64,000 nucleotides of DNA from Climacium dendroides (lineage: Eukaryota; Streptophyta; Bryopsida; Hypnales; Climaciaceae), in NCBI GenBank assembly GCA_950106755.1, contig OX467091.1, positions 9,441,538 to 9,505,537 of the forward strand, written 5' to 3'. The notes below the pieces were generated by a model. That model was not told the DNA's origin. It worked only from the letters and a program-made list of their open reading frames with translations, and ran no database searches. Positions 14,374 through 25,921 of this stretch are shown one piece after another. A program made the translations under genes and the position numbers. Each line of letters begins with the position of its first letter. Position 1 is the stretch's first letter.

Positions 14374-15944
14374 AATTTATTCAAAGCCATGTGTACATCT
14401 TAACTCTGCATGTTAATTTCACATGCTTTCACTTAAAACTATATCAAATGAAATATCTCTAAAAGATCAAACTTTCGTATTTTGTAGTGCGTCAATTTTA
14501 AATTAAATAATCTTGAAGTGAAAATTTTCTATAATATTTTCATTAAATTTTTAAAAATGTAATATGTAACATTTTTTTTAGATATTACATTAGATAATTT
14601 GGTTTTGAAAAATAATAAATTACATTAGATTTTTACAAGTACAATATTTTCTACAAGTAACTTACATAAATTTAAACATTACTAGTAGAATTTTGATTCA
14701 AATTACATGAATTTTTTTTACTATTGTTTTTTGAATATTTTTACTATTGCTTGTTTGTACTAGGGTTGAAGTATAAATTGCAACAACAAAACCAATAGCA
14801 ATTAAATATGCAATTTAAAAATAAAAATAAATAGATAAAGACTTGCAAAAGCACAAAGTTATATTCATTAATAATGCAAATGTGGAATCAATGTCCTATC
14901 AAATCAACATAATCTACCTTGATGTATGTTTAATCTAAACTTAAAAAATACATTTTTTTGGTTATGTAGTGATATAAAGTAATTTGAATAAAATACATCA
15001 TTTTGTAAAAATGTTAATAATTTTGGAATGTGATTTATAGTGGAATATTAGTAAACTTCTATAGTTTGATAAAATTTATCAATTCTATATTTATCTTTCA
15101 ATATTAATTTTTTTGAATAAAAAATTCCATTAGCCACAATTAGGTGAAATTATTGCAAAAATTAACTATTTATTTTCATAAATTTATATAAAGTACAATT
15201 TAATATTCATTCAATCTTTAATTAAACATATTTAATAGCTTTTTTATCTACCTACTAATCATACAAATGATATAAATAAAAGAATACTTTTAAAACCTTT
15301 ATTAATAAAAGTAGAAACATCATCATAGATGCATTCAATTACATATATTCTAAATGGAAAAAAACACATGTATACCTTGATAATTTACAATAACTAAAGT
15401 AGTTTTCATCTTCATTGACGTTTTTGTTTTAGCTACTAAATCAATTCTTTATGGCGAACAACTTTAATAGATTATTAAAATACAAGGTGAGTCTTGAAAA
15501 TATATAATACCACAATACAAAAGTAAATTCAACACTAGAAGTATTATTTTTAGAAGGTATTTAGAAATTAATTTCAATATATTTTTTTGTTGAAGAATCA
15601 CACACTTTTGAAAGTATATTTTCAAAATTAAAATATATGGTAGATACTAATGATTATGCCAAACACATCCATGCAGACCAACAATCATTTCATAATTCAT
15701 ACCTTTTTAAAATGAAACTAGAATTATTTATTTATTGTAGACCAAAATATAAGAGATTTTGCATTGATATGCCCTTTTCTTTAGAAAAATGTTATTTATT
15801 GGTTGTAGATCCAAATATAAAAGATTTTGCATTGATAGAAGCTACCCGAGAAAAAATTTAATCAAGACCTTAATCAAGAAACAAATCAATGCTAGAGTGA
15901 TCAAACATCTCCTTGAGTCTCCTTGAGTAGCTACTTATTTATTT
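14374..15944. other. AT-rich intergenic DNA
   Basis: No gene is visible between the cysteine-rich gene and the coiled-coil gene. Near 15736-15835 a segment of about 33 bp containing 'gattttgcattgata' occurs twice in direct orientation. Long A/T runs dominate. Confidence 0.6.
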
Positions 15945-16045
15945 TATTCTTATTTTTTTTCCCTCTTTCCTTCCTTTTTCTTTTGTGAAGCAATTTTTAT
16001 TTTCACTCTTTTCTTTTCTCCTCTCCTTCCCTTTCTTTTTTGCCA
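15945..16045 (+). promoter_or_regulatory. Pyrimidine-rich tract upstream of the coiled-coil gene
   Basis: About 100 bases that are nearly all C and T on the plus strand, some 105 bases before the proposed start codon at 16150. CT-rich stretches around transcription starts and in 5' leaders are common in plant genes, so this may mark the leader of the gene downstream. The functional assignment is inference only. Confidence 0.35.
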
Positions 16046-16149
16046 AATTTGTCATACCCCTTGCATTTAGGGTTGCACATGGTCATGGCTATTGTGTTGT
16101 ATTGTCACCATTGTTGCATGTTTTGTCCATGAGGACAAAGGCATTTCTT

Positions 16150-19100
16150 ATGGAAAATTTCCCCACAATTTACAGGCTACATTATGATGCTCAGGAGGTT
16201 TGCAATTGCTCTAGCCAGCGCAACCGCCAGTAAGTTATCTTTGCAACATCTCACTGATATTGTTTATAAGAATTCACATAGGTTCAAGGAAATTTTGAAA
16301 TGATGACGGTATTATGTGTTTCTAGAAATTTGTGAGGAATGTGAAGTGATTAAATTATATATTTGATGTTTGTAAGAATTCACATAGGTTTAAGGGAATT
16401 TTGGAACGACGACGGTATTATGTATCTCTACAAATTTATATGTGATCTAATTAAATGATATTTTAGTTAGGGATCTTCATGGCAAACAATTTGTTGCACA
16501 TAACAGAGTGACATGTCTATGACTTTAATTGTAAGAATTCACGATGAAGATGTAGGGATTAAATGAAGGTGGCAGATGCATGACAATATACAATAGGGTA
16601 TTTTTGGAATTTTTGGAATGTGAAGTGGTTAAAACAAATTTATATGGAAAATTTTGAAAGTTGTTTGTAAAAATTTACAACAAAGTTGTAGAAATGAGAT
16701 CATAAAGACAGATGACGACGTGATGTATTTCTTGAAATTTATGTGGAATGTAAAGTGATCAAATAATATTAGTCAATGACCTTTATGGCAAAATTTTTGT
16801 TGTGCAACAAAGAGGGCTTGCAAATGCTGAGAAGATCCTCAATTGCAAGGTGTGGACGATGACACGAACAACACCATTGTTGTTTCAACCACGGCAGAGT
16901 AATCATGGTCACAAGCGGAAAGGAAAACCGGTGGAGGCTTGGATGTTGGAGCTAGAGAAAGTGCAAGATGAAGAAAACGGATTACACAATTTAGATCTCT
17001 TTACAATTGAGAAGATTGCTGATGGAGTGGAGCAAATGGTGTTCTCCTGGGGTTTGCATAAACAAGAGAGAGGCCAGGAGTATGCTAAATTGTCCAAGTC
17101 ACTTTTGAAAGGGAATAATTCTCATGTGTTGTTGCCTTGGAGCTTGAATAATAAGAGAGAGGATTTAGGTCATTTTGATTCTACTTCGGAGAATGATTTA
17201 ACAGTTAGGAATAAGACATTGGAGACCACGATGCAACCTTCAGCAATTATTGGAACCAAACATGAATCTTCAAAGCGTGCAACGCAAAGAAGAAACAGAG
17301 GATTTGACAATGGCAGAGACCTCTTGTCGGAGACAACCTCAGAAAATTTACAATCCCTCAAATTGAGAAAACCTCCACAACCTTGTCATGGAGTGTTGAC
17401 GTCTTCAAATAGGATGCAAAACTGCACTAGAGGAGAAATATTGCATGACTGTGAAACTAGGGCACGGGATGACTCAGCTTGCTTTGCAATGACACTAGAA
17501 CAAGAGAGCATATGTGAATCCGTTGAGTTGGAAATTGGAAAAGACACTTGTATGAGTGGTAATATGTGTATCTCAGACTCAACTATGTTCTCAAATACGT
17601 CAAAGAAAAGACTTAATGCCAAAGAAATTGGACTTCGGTGCGATAGATCCCTTCTTTGGACACTAGAAGAAGCAACTCCAAAAAAGAATCAACAATCTAT
17701 ACTGAGAAATGACTATCCGCCATCTGTTTTGATTAGAAACGATTCTCCTCCCTTGTTGAGCCAGTCTTCATTGTGCGCAGAGTTACCATCACAGACACTG
17801 AGACCTGAAATTGCCCAAAGTAGTGAGGTCATCTCAAATGAAATTGGTGGACTCTTCACAAGCCTTACAGATTTTCCTCTATGCTCACCAATCTATGAGA
17901 ATGATCGAGAGGCTGCAGCTCCTCTTTTGCCAATTCTAGATGCAAGCCCCTGTTGCGAAAAAGACACTAAATCGGTTGAAGTTGGTTCGTTCTTGCCCTT
18001 CACTTCTGCGAAGGCATCTCCCCCTTATTTTTGTTTTGGCTTGATACTTGTAACAACACAAAACTTAAGAGGTTTGTGTTGCAAGCAGGAGGACATACCA
18101 TTAAAGTGACAACATTGCGAAGCGGCAATGACATTTTGGAGGATAAGTTTCAGGCCCTTGTCAATATTAATGCGTGTGCACTTGGTGTCCAGGTGAATCT
18201 TTTGCCTCCTCTTAAACTCTTGTAATTGATTCTTTCCATCATTCACGAAGTTGAATTAAGTAGAAGCACCAAATCACCATAAATGAACTTGAGATGATTC
18301 TCACAAATAGAAGACACCAAAGCAAATATGGAGTGGTATACTATAATTGAGCTAAATTAGAACATTGCAGTCTTAAATATATTTGACTAGCCATATTACT
18401 CTAGGAGGAGCACCAATTGAAACCCTCTCCAACATCGGATGTTGAAGATTTGCAAATAGCTCTCCTCGAATGTGCGATGGAGTATGAAATCAAGGTTTGT
18501 GACCTTTGATTTTAGGAATTGATGATGTTTGATGTGTTGTTTTGTTGCTTTTCAACAAAGACATGACAATATTGCAAGTGAAAAACTACACTATGTTGCT
18601 TCACAATTATCCAATTTGTAATTATTACAATTGCAGACTATAGAAGCCAAGATGAAGATGCAAGAGCTAAAATTGAGAGGGCAACAATCTAATGTGGTTG
18701 TTTCTAAAAGTGAACAGCCTTGCCTACCTCAGAGAGCTATTGAGGTTAGGTTAGGCAAAAATAATACACAAGTCTCTAAAATCCCATCGTCTAATCATTT
18801 TACATTAAAGAATTGTTATTTAAGAATTATTATGTTTCAACACATATAATCCTTGCTTGTGTCCATATCTTCAAATAGTGAGAATCTTAAGATTTGTACT
18901 CTTTTGATCCTTGCAGCCAATGCTAGCATGCGAGAAGACGATGGACAACCAAAGATTGCAGCAACTGAAGAAGCAAATGACGAAGCTACAACACGAAAAG
19001 GACAGTTTAAACAACGAACTTCATGCCTTCAAAGAAAAGGAGAGGTAGCAAACCTCTACAATAATAACCACTTACATAGTCTTAGTTACCAAAGTAAAAG

Positions 19101-20543
19101 GTTGGCAAACATAGTTATTTTTGTATGAGAAAAATGTGACTTTATTCCTTGTGCAAAAATTGTGAAGCCAGATCGTCACTATAGCGTTGAGAAGTATGCC
19201 AGAAGCCCAACAAGATTGAAATGTGAAACATCAAACATAGGTTTTTGAAGTAATATTAAAGAATGACTTGCAGGCAGTTTGAGAGGCAAAAAAGAAATCT
19301 AGAAGATGCTCTCCTTCGAGTTAATCGCCTTCAGAGGTTAGAGATATCCTTTAAAGTGTATCAACTTCATCTGTCCAAAAACAAAATAGACATGCCAATT
19401 ATGAATTAACTTGAGTCATGCACGTTTATTCATCTATGTTCAATAGCTTGAATTTTGTTTAAAATCTCCTTTTGTGTAGGGAAGTTGTGAAGAAGGAGCA
19501 GGAGGTTGTAGAGTGGCAACTGAAAGAGAAGGAAACCAAAGCTCAATTACAAGAAGTAGGTGAAAAATTGAAGCAAGAACGTCATGCAAAAGAGTTGCTA
19601 CCTCTAGAACCAAAGAAGCTTCTCACCTTATTGCCAGCGCTCCGTGAGTGGCTGCGCTCATTGAAAAAGGTCTAGTTAATCCTTGTGCTCTTTTGTTGAT
19701 GTCAATCATGAAGATGGAAAGCAACTCTCAAAGGCTCAATTAAATGTGATTGAGAATTATAAGGCCTTAGGATATCAATTTTGTCTTAGTTGTAAATGCT
19801 TCTTGCTTCCAGGTGGGACTTGCAAAGGCTGCAGAGCGTCGACAATTTCAGGTACAAGGATACACAATTTGTAATCTTGTATTTGCACCACTTGTCTCCA
19901 AAATAACTTTTCAAGAATAATCTTATCAATCAACATTCAAGTTTCATGACCAATAGTAAAAAATTTTAAGGAAAAGAAATATTTTGGTTCTTTAATGAAT
20001 AATTCATAGATGCCTATGATGTATACAACTTTCGTTATTGCAGGACAAAGAAGAAGGGGATACTATTTATCCTCATATGACGGATGGTTACAACCATATG
20101 CAACCAACTGCTTTCCACAATAGAGACAAGGGAATGCCAATTGTTCCGGTATACTTCTTTTGTGTGCATTTTCTTAGTTCAAGTACGGAGTATATTGGAA
20201 ATGGCTAGTTGTAATTTACATCTAAGCATGGTTCTTCTTTAGCCTAGAGCTGGTCACGCTTCAAGAAAGAACAATTGCTAAAGTCAACATTCAAAAACCA
20301 ATGAATTTGTAAGTAATCTTATAACAATTCTTCTAACAAGGGATTTATTGTTAGGAATATACAAACTGATAGCATTTTTCATGGTTGCAGGCACATCTGA
20401 GTCTGTTGGGACAACTTAGTGAAGAATTAGCAAATCATTCAAATCCTACGCTAAATGTCCATCAGGTGGATATGGTCATCTGTTGTCTGTCGAAAGAAAT
20501 TCATGCCTTGCAAAAGGAGCTTAGTAAATTGGCAAGAAGTTGA
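16150..20543 (+). CDS. Coiled-coil protein of unknown function (11 exons)
   Basis: Exons by open frame and GT/AG phase: 16150-16229, 16813-17984, 18086-18192, 18405-18494, 18637-18744, 18917-19044, 19274-19336, 19480-19669, 19813-19851, 20044-20148, 20243-20281. The join is 2121 nt, 706 residues. Exon 1 ends in a consensus gtaagt. Residues 1-390 or so are hydrophilic and low-complexity without a domain I recognise. The part from exon 5 to exon 8 is strongly heptad-like (LQQLKKQMTKLQHEKDSLNN; FERQKRNLEDALLRVNRLQR; EVVKKEQEVVEWQLKEKETK) and ends with LPALREWLRSLKK, so a coiled-coil dimer is likely. There is no signal peptide or membrane span. An alternative last exon at 20391-20543, also phase 0 after exon 10, would replace the short RAGHASRKNNC ending by a longer helical tail ending LQKELSKLARS. 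The donor at 17985 (gttcgt) and the acceptor at 18086 (or 18089) are the least certain junctions. Function unknown; a cytoskeletal or meiotic role would be a guess. Confidence 0.68.
16256..16760 (+). repeat. Diverged ~107-bp direct repeats inside intron 1
   Basis: The block 'gtaagaattcacataggtt...gacggtattatgt' occurs at about 16264 and 16371, and weaker versions with 'gtaagaattcac' or 'gtaaaaatttac' start near 16510 and 16655, each followed by a 'gaagtggt/gaagtgat taaa' type tail. The first intron of the coiled-coil gene appears to have grown by repeated tandem duplication. Confidence 0.6.
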
Positions 20544-22198
20544 GAGCAAAACAAAGATCTAAGTGTTCTACACTCCGCAAACAAAAGTAGTAGGATTCTT
20601 TGATCTTGATGTAGATGACTTGCAAAATCTCCATTTCATATTGACTATTCTTCTTCTGGTGTTGCCTAATATTGACTGCCATGGTTGCAACATTGGATTC
20701 GATTAAAGATGAGGATTCAAAAGAGACTTTTCAAGGTGATGTACATTTGGTCCTAAACAACATGCTCTAGCTATCTATTGGGCCCTATTGGCAATTTGTA
20801 GAACAACGAATCATAGATACATTTGGAATTTGACTCAATATATCCAACTTTGATTACACATGGTGACACTCGTTACATTGGCATAGTTTATAAAAATTGG
20901 TACATTTGGAAAAGGGCTCTCAACTAGGAACTAGAGGTGTTTAAGATACTTAGTTCTATAAGCATCCTAGATTTTAGAGCTATGCAGCTAAATCTTAGAT
21001 TTAGAGCTAGATCTTTCGCACTTGAAACGTCTCATTCTAGCGCACTAAAATTGTCACAATAAGGTAACACGATCTGGCGGATCCACACATTCATGTGAAA
21101 AAGAATCTCTTGACTATGCTATGAAAATTCAAAATAGAGGAATGGTTTGTTGGCTAGCCATTCATATTGTTGAAACAAAAACAATACAATGCCATTGCTC
21201 CACCCAAATTCCATCTGCCATGGCCAATACAATCATCTTCAACACACAAGGTAAATATGCAAACCCCTATTTTGTGTTTTTAAAAAAGCATTTAGCTTGG
21301 TAACAATGCAGACAACATAAAAATCGAAGATTTGTATCCAGTTTCCCTTTGTTTTGAAGTCAACACCATTTATTTTTGCATTGTTACTAAGCTAAATGAT
21401 TCTTTGTATTGAACATGCCTCAATGCAAAATTGGTTGACTTGACATAAATCACTTAGGTGGCTTTGACAAAGGCAACAAAATGTACCTATGGAAAGACAA
21501 AGTCATACCCTATATATTTGAATAATAAAAACAGGTCTGGAAAGTTACTATAATCAACAATTAGTTTTGAAAATAGATTTTCTATTTTAGTTTGGGCACT
21601 TATGGGTTAAACCTCTCAAATTCTTGTATAGGTTTAGGGTGATTTTATTACATATGTTTGGCTTTCAACCCATATACAAACACAAACTTGTTGCCTTCCA
21701 TAACATTGTTAGAAGATGAGAAGCATGATGTTTATGAATTATCAAACAATTGATGTAGTTGAAGAATATTTGAAACATTTTAGATTGTATATATATCCAA
21801 ATCAAGGCTAGATAAGCATTTGGTAATCTGGGTCCAAGCACACTAATAGGAGCCACTTATAGACGTTAGTGAGGTGCTTATAGAGGTCCTTAATGGAATA
21901 TTCTATCAAACAATTGTCACTTATTCATCTAAAATAGTCTTTAAGTCATTTGTAATAAATTCTTATTGCAATATTCTACCAAAAATTGTTCTTTATTCAT
22001 CTAAAATAGTCTTTAAATCATCTATAATGAGTCCTTATTGAATCCAATTAGGCAGAATTAAGCATTGGTTACAGCTACATTTTAGCCCTTTTGATACTTA
22101 AAAAATTTGACATAATTAATTTTGTTTTACATTATATCATATAGCCATAATTAAGAAACAATGCTCTACAATTTTTTTCATATTTCAACTTATATTCA
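20544..22198. other. Intergenic DNA
   Basis: No gene recognised. The stretch just after the coiled-coil gene (20544-20700) may hold its 3' UTR. A pair of diverged direct repeats containing 'ctaaaatagtctttaa' lies at about 21930 and 22000. Confidence 0.55.
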
Positions 22199-22324
22199 AG
22201 AATGAAGATTCTTGAATGCATTAGAGTCCATACAAGATCCATTCTTGAATTCAGAATGAAGATTCTTGAATGCATTAGAGTCCATACAAGATCCATTCTT
22301 GAATTCAGAATGAAGATTCTTGAA
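22199..22324. repeat. 54-bp tandem repeat, about 2.3 units
   Basis: The unit 'agaatgaagattcttgaatg...' repeats with period 54 at 22199, 22253 and 22307 with essentially no differences. It contains internal complementary pieces (agaat...attct), so it is open on both strands. Near identity of the units implies a recent duplication. Confidence 0.9.
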
Positions 22325-22377
22325 AAAAAAGCAATGGTTACAACCAAGTTGGCTCCTATTAGCATGCTTTCACCCAT

Positions 22378-22600
22378 CCTCATAAGCCTCAAGTTTATGC
22401 CTTTCTTCAAATCTAGATAAACATTTGGTAATCTTCATAAGCCTCAGTTTATGCCTTTCCTTAAATCAACTAGTATGAACTAAGATACATACAATGAACT
22501 AAGCATTTGGTAGTCTTCATAAGCCTCAAGTTTATGCCTTTCCTCAAATCGACTAGTATGAATTAAGGTATGTGCAATGAACTAAGGTATGTACAATGTT
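22378..22600. repeat. Imperfect direct repeats around 'cataagcctcaagtttatgc'
   Basis: Three copies of a roughly 50-75-bp segment starting at about 22378, 22435 and 22515. Each reads 'cataagcctca(a)gtttatgcctttc(c/t)t', followed in two copies by 'actagtatgaa(c/t)taag'. They lie directly next to the 54-bp tandem array. Confidence 0.75.
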
Positions 22601-22801
22601 ATCTAAAGCTCGCACAACCTAAAACTTACATCTTTGAACAATCGAAACATCTTTATGGAAGTTACATAGAGTAATGAACTTAGCTTCCCAATTGGACTTT
22701 TATATTCTTACTGGGGGTTTTAGAGGTTACACAAAAGTTCGAAAACTTTTAGTGAGATAATGAACGTCAACAGAGTCAACAGGCAAGTACCAAGAAGATT
22801 T

Positions 22802-25167
22802 TCACTCCTCACAACAAATTGGAAGCTCAAATCCCGTGGTTAGATACCAACTAGAGTGCCACAGGAACACTGCGAAAATAAAGGAAATTTGTTCGCACAT
22901 CAAGTGCAAGAAAGAAAACGAGATTCTATAGGTTACCTGTAGGCAAAACACCGGCCCAAAGCGGGATGAAATTTGAGGCATATGTCCGCCTCTTCTGCTT
23001 CCACTCGTAAACAGCCTGCGGTGAACAGTTTGTCCAAAGACAGAATGAGGCATGCCACATTGTTTATTCTATTTTGTAAATGATGCACTATTTTGTAAGT
23101 TTAATGCTAATTCACACGCCACCTATTAACATACCTATTAATCAACATCGTTCACAAACTCTGGGTCTGGGTCTCGTCTTGTTGATTGAATGACTACCGG
23201 TATTCACTAAAAAGCTTCAATCTTGATGATACACAGAAGGTACGCAACTTAAAAAAAAGAATTCAGTACTCTGTGGCATGCCATTTTGGAGTTTGTTACA
23301 TCATGGAAACCACTAAATAGAATAGACGGTGTACCCTGACCAGCAGGAAGAAAGTAGTTTTTTTGTATCTTACCGTTCTGTTGTCTGATTTGCTTGGACT
23401 GCACTGGTTAGGGGACAACCAAACGTCAAACCATTGGCCCTTCTTCCTGTTCCAATGAATTAGTTGGATGGCTTTCTGTCGATTCTTCGCCGCAGTTGCA
23501 AACCGTGTCTCAATGGCTTGATTGCGAAGTATCTTTGCAAAGTATTCTATATTCTTCTCCATCTGCTCGTCCACACATAAATCTTCACATTAAGAAACCT
23601 GAGATAACTAATATTGGTACGTTTAGTACGAGATTCAAGCAATCCAATTACAAGTTGAAGCACACCTGGAAGAGATTGCAGGTGTTAAGATTTACAAGAA
23701 TAATCATAGACGTCCGAAGAGTTTGCAAGATTTGTTGGTCCCTGCCACCAAACAGGTTGATACTCTAAGAAAAAATTACCAACTCAGGTAGCCAGTAAGA
23801 GCAAAATATTGACTCAACCAGTAGACTTAATCCCATATCGAAGACTGATCTAGCTCACTGACTATGACCAATGATCTCTGGATGAAAATGGGGTTGTCTA
23901 CGTGATATATAGTGGTTTACAACCACAAAGGTTTTTTCAAGAGTTTACCATCATGGTAATGAAATGGAGTTTACCACTTAGGAGGTGGTAATGGTTTAAT
24001 TGAGATGGAATACTCCGTTTCATTTTGTCCATAATGTACATTTGCATTCAAGAAAAAAATCAAAAAAAGTGTGCAGCTAGCTTCCTGTTAAAAGAAACAG
24101 CCTCACCTGCAGTCCAAAATGCGTGCTCCTTTAGAAGGATCGGCATGGCTTGCTTGAGTAGAGTCTGGTCGTAGGTTTCACCGTACACAGCACGTATCAT
24201 CATGCTCAGCAGGGGAGGTTGGTTTAACACGTATCAACATAATAAACCTCAGCGTCCAATAACATTTTAGATCACCCAACCCTATTTTATCTCGAGATTT
24301 TCAACAAATTAATGCTCCTACACTTAGTCAGACTGACGTATCCACAGAAATAAAAAAATAGAATTGGAATTCAGTTCAACTGAGACGCACCAACGTTTAA
24401 CAAAAGTTACTGGAAGTGCAGTACCTTCGATTCTCGTTATACACACGAGCTCCGTTTGGCACAATGAAAGCCATACCTCTCCACGAGTTCCATCAAATTT
24501 TTAACTACTCCCTTTGCAGTGCCCGCCATGCCGCTCACAAGAAGACCCCTGAAGATCCAGAATGCCTGCTATAGTGAGTACTATCACTGATATCGACATA
24601 AAAAAGAAGCACATACACTACAATTTACATTCAAGATGCCAAGCATTATAATGTTGTCAACTGCATATTCATAAAAACGCTGGCAACAGTTCCTTCTACT
24701 CAGAGCCCCTCGATGATCTCGCAACAGATGTTCTTGACATTCTTAATTACACCAACGGTACTAAGAATATGTATAGTTGTGAATTCAGATGGCGTACTTG
24801 ATAACCCAATAGCTATCCCAGTAATAAACTTCTCTGAACCGTGCACCAGGTATCACAACAGGGTGGCTCAGTGGAATCAGAGTATGCAGGTTCGTTCGTC
24901 CGCCACAGAGGGTGAGACTTTCCGAATGAGCTCCAGCCATAGCCCATGGATTTGCAGAGCCCATTTCCTTGCGTCGAGATTCCGAACCCGTGGCAGAAAA
25001 CTTGGAGGCTTTGGCTTAAAATCCTTTGGAGTGGATGGTATCAAATCACTCCCTGCTTCATTGAAGAACTCCTTCACAAACTGGTCCAACAGTGAACGAT
25101 CAGCAGTCGAAATAAAAGGACGTCGGAAATGGAAGGGCATTAAGTTTACTAACAGCCCAAGCGACAT
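22802..25167 (-). pseudogene. Trehalase (GH37) pseudogene, 3'-truncated
   Basis: Plant trehalase hydrolyses trehalose to two glucoses. Homologous blocks in order on the minus strand: LDQFVKEFFNEAGSDL... to ALQIHGLW...RKVSPSV (25095-24890); [14 protein letters not shown] and the family signature [15 protein letters not shown] (about 24890-24800); GLLVSGMAGTAKGVVKNLME with PNGARVYNENR (24550-24430); QPPLLSMMIRAVYGET...LLKEHAFW (24222-24107); RDQQILQTLRTSMIIL (about 23755-23670); IEYFAKILRN...GQWFDVWLS (23565-23390); YASNFIPLW (about 22990-22940). Lesions seen: a one-base frame change at 'gaacgaacc' (about 24893); a second frame change after ERYGF (about 24462); the acceptor before SQPPLL reads AA, not AG (24223-24224); the block with the PRPES region is not found; an in-frame stop lies before the RDQQ block. 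The C-terminal QWD and GGGGEY regions are missing beyond a degenerate trace at 22800-22880. No frame can give a working enzyme. Confidence 0.85.
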
Positions 25168-25246
25168 GGAGTTTTCCCACGTCGTGTTGTTGTATCTGCA
25201 CGCGTTGTAAGCCAGACACTGCTTTTCATTATATCATAGAGGTAAT

Positions 25247-25332
25247 GTGATCCAAGTTAGATCGCCAATTGAATGATTTGCAAGTGCTACAGAAAGTCAA
25301 AACCATTCAATTGGCGATCTAACTTGGATCAC
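25247..25332. repeat. Perfect 29-bp inverted repeat with 28-nt loop
   Basis: Arm 25247-25275 begins gtgatccaagttagatcg and is matched base for base by the reverse complement at 25304-25332, with loop 25276-25303. Arms do not extend further on either side. The structure lies about 80 bp upstream of the first trehalase-like block. Confidence 0.95.
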
Positions 25333-25373
25333 TCTTGCACTAGGATTTGTCCAAATCGTCTCAGTGACTTGTT

Positions 25374-25921
25374 ACAGTCGGGTCCAGTTCATTTACGAAC
25401 TGCCTCTGTGAGGCATTCAAATTTTGTTTTACAATGTAGAGTATAACTGTTAGATTTTGGAAGTGATAATTATCATTGCATCCTTGCTCAATTGCACTCG
25501 AGCCTACGAAATTTCAACTTCAAAAACCAAATCTCCATTTTTGGTGAATTTTTTAAGTTAATTTTCATGGTTTTACAAGATATTTTATTGCAAGCAATTG
25601 GTGGTGAATTTTTAAAGTTTGATTGTGGATATATGTAGGGAGTATCCATATGCACATCTTATCCTAGGCAAGTTTCTTCAGAAAAGTTTTATAATTCCTT
25701 CTTTAGATTTTTAAGTGTTAGGATGACAATGTCCAAATTTTGTACAAATAGATATTTCTTTGTTATAATTAGATTTTTTTATTTGCCACTCATGTGGTAA
25801 CTAATTTGGTAGGGTAAATTGAGTGTAAATAATGCAAGATGAAAAATTCCAAATCTCTTCCACGCTGTGCAAGGAAATGTGCACGGCACGGCAGAAATAG
25901 GCATGAACTGGACCCGATTGT
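25374..25921. mobile_element. Putative TIR element (~548 bp)
   Basis: Left end acagtcgggtccagttcat (25374-25392) is the reverse complement of 25903-25921 with one mismatch. The interior is AT-rich and has no coding capacity. No clean target-site duplication is visible, so the assignment to a MITE-like element rests on the terminal repeats and the size. Confidence 0.5.

Noticed and set aside
16129..16149. Earlier in-frame ATG for the coiled-coil gene
   Set aside because: It would add seven residues; no evidence in the sequence favours it over the ATG at 16150, so it is noted only as an alternative.
22132..22420. Overlapping open frames on both strands with repeated peptides
   Set aside because: They are produced by the 54-bp tandem repeat, whose period is a multiple of three; no domain is present.
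24713..25210. 165-codon plus-strand frame
   Set aside because: It is antisense to the trehalase-like blocks, and all recognisable protein similarity is on the minus strand.
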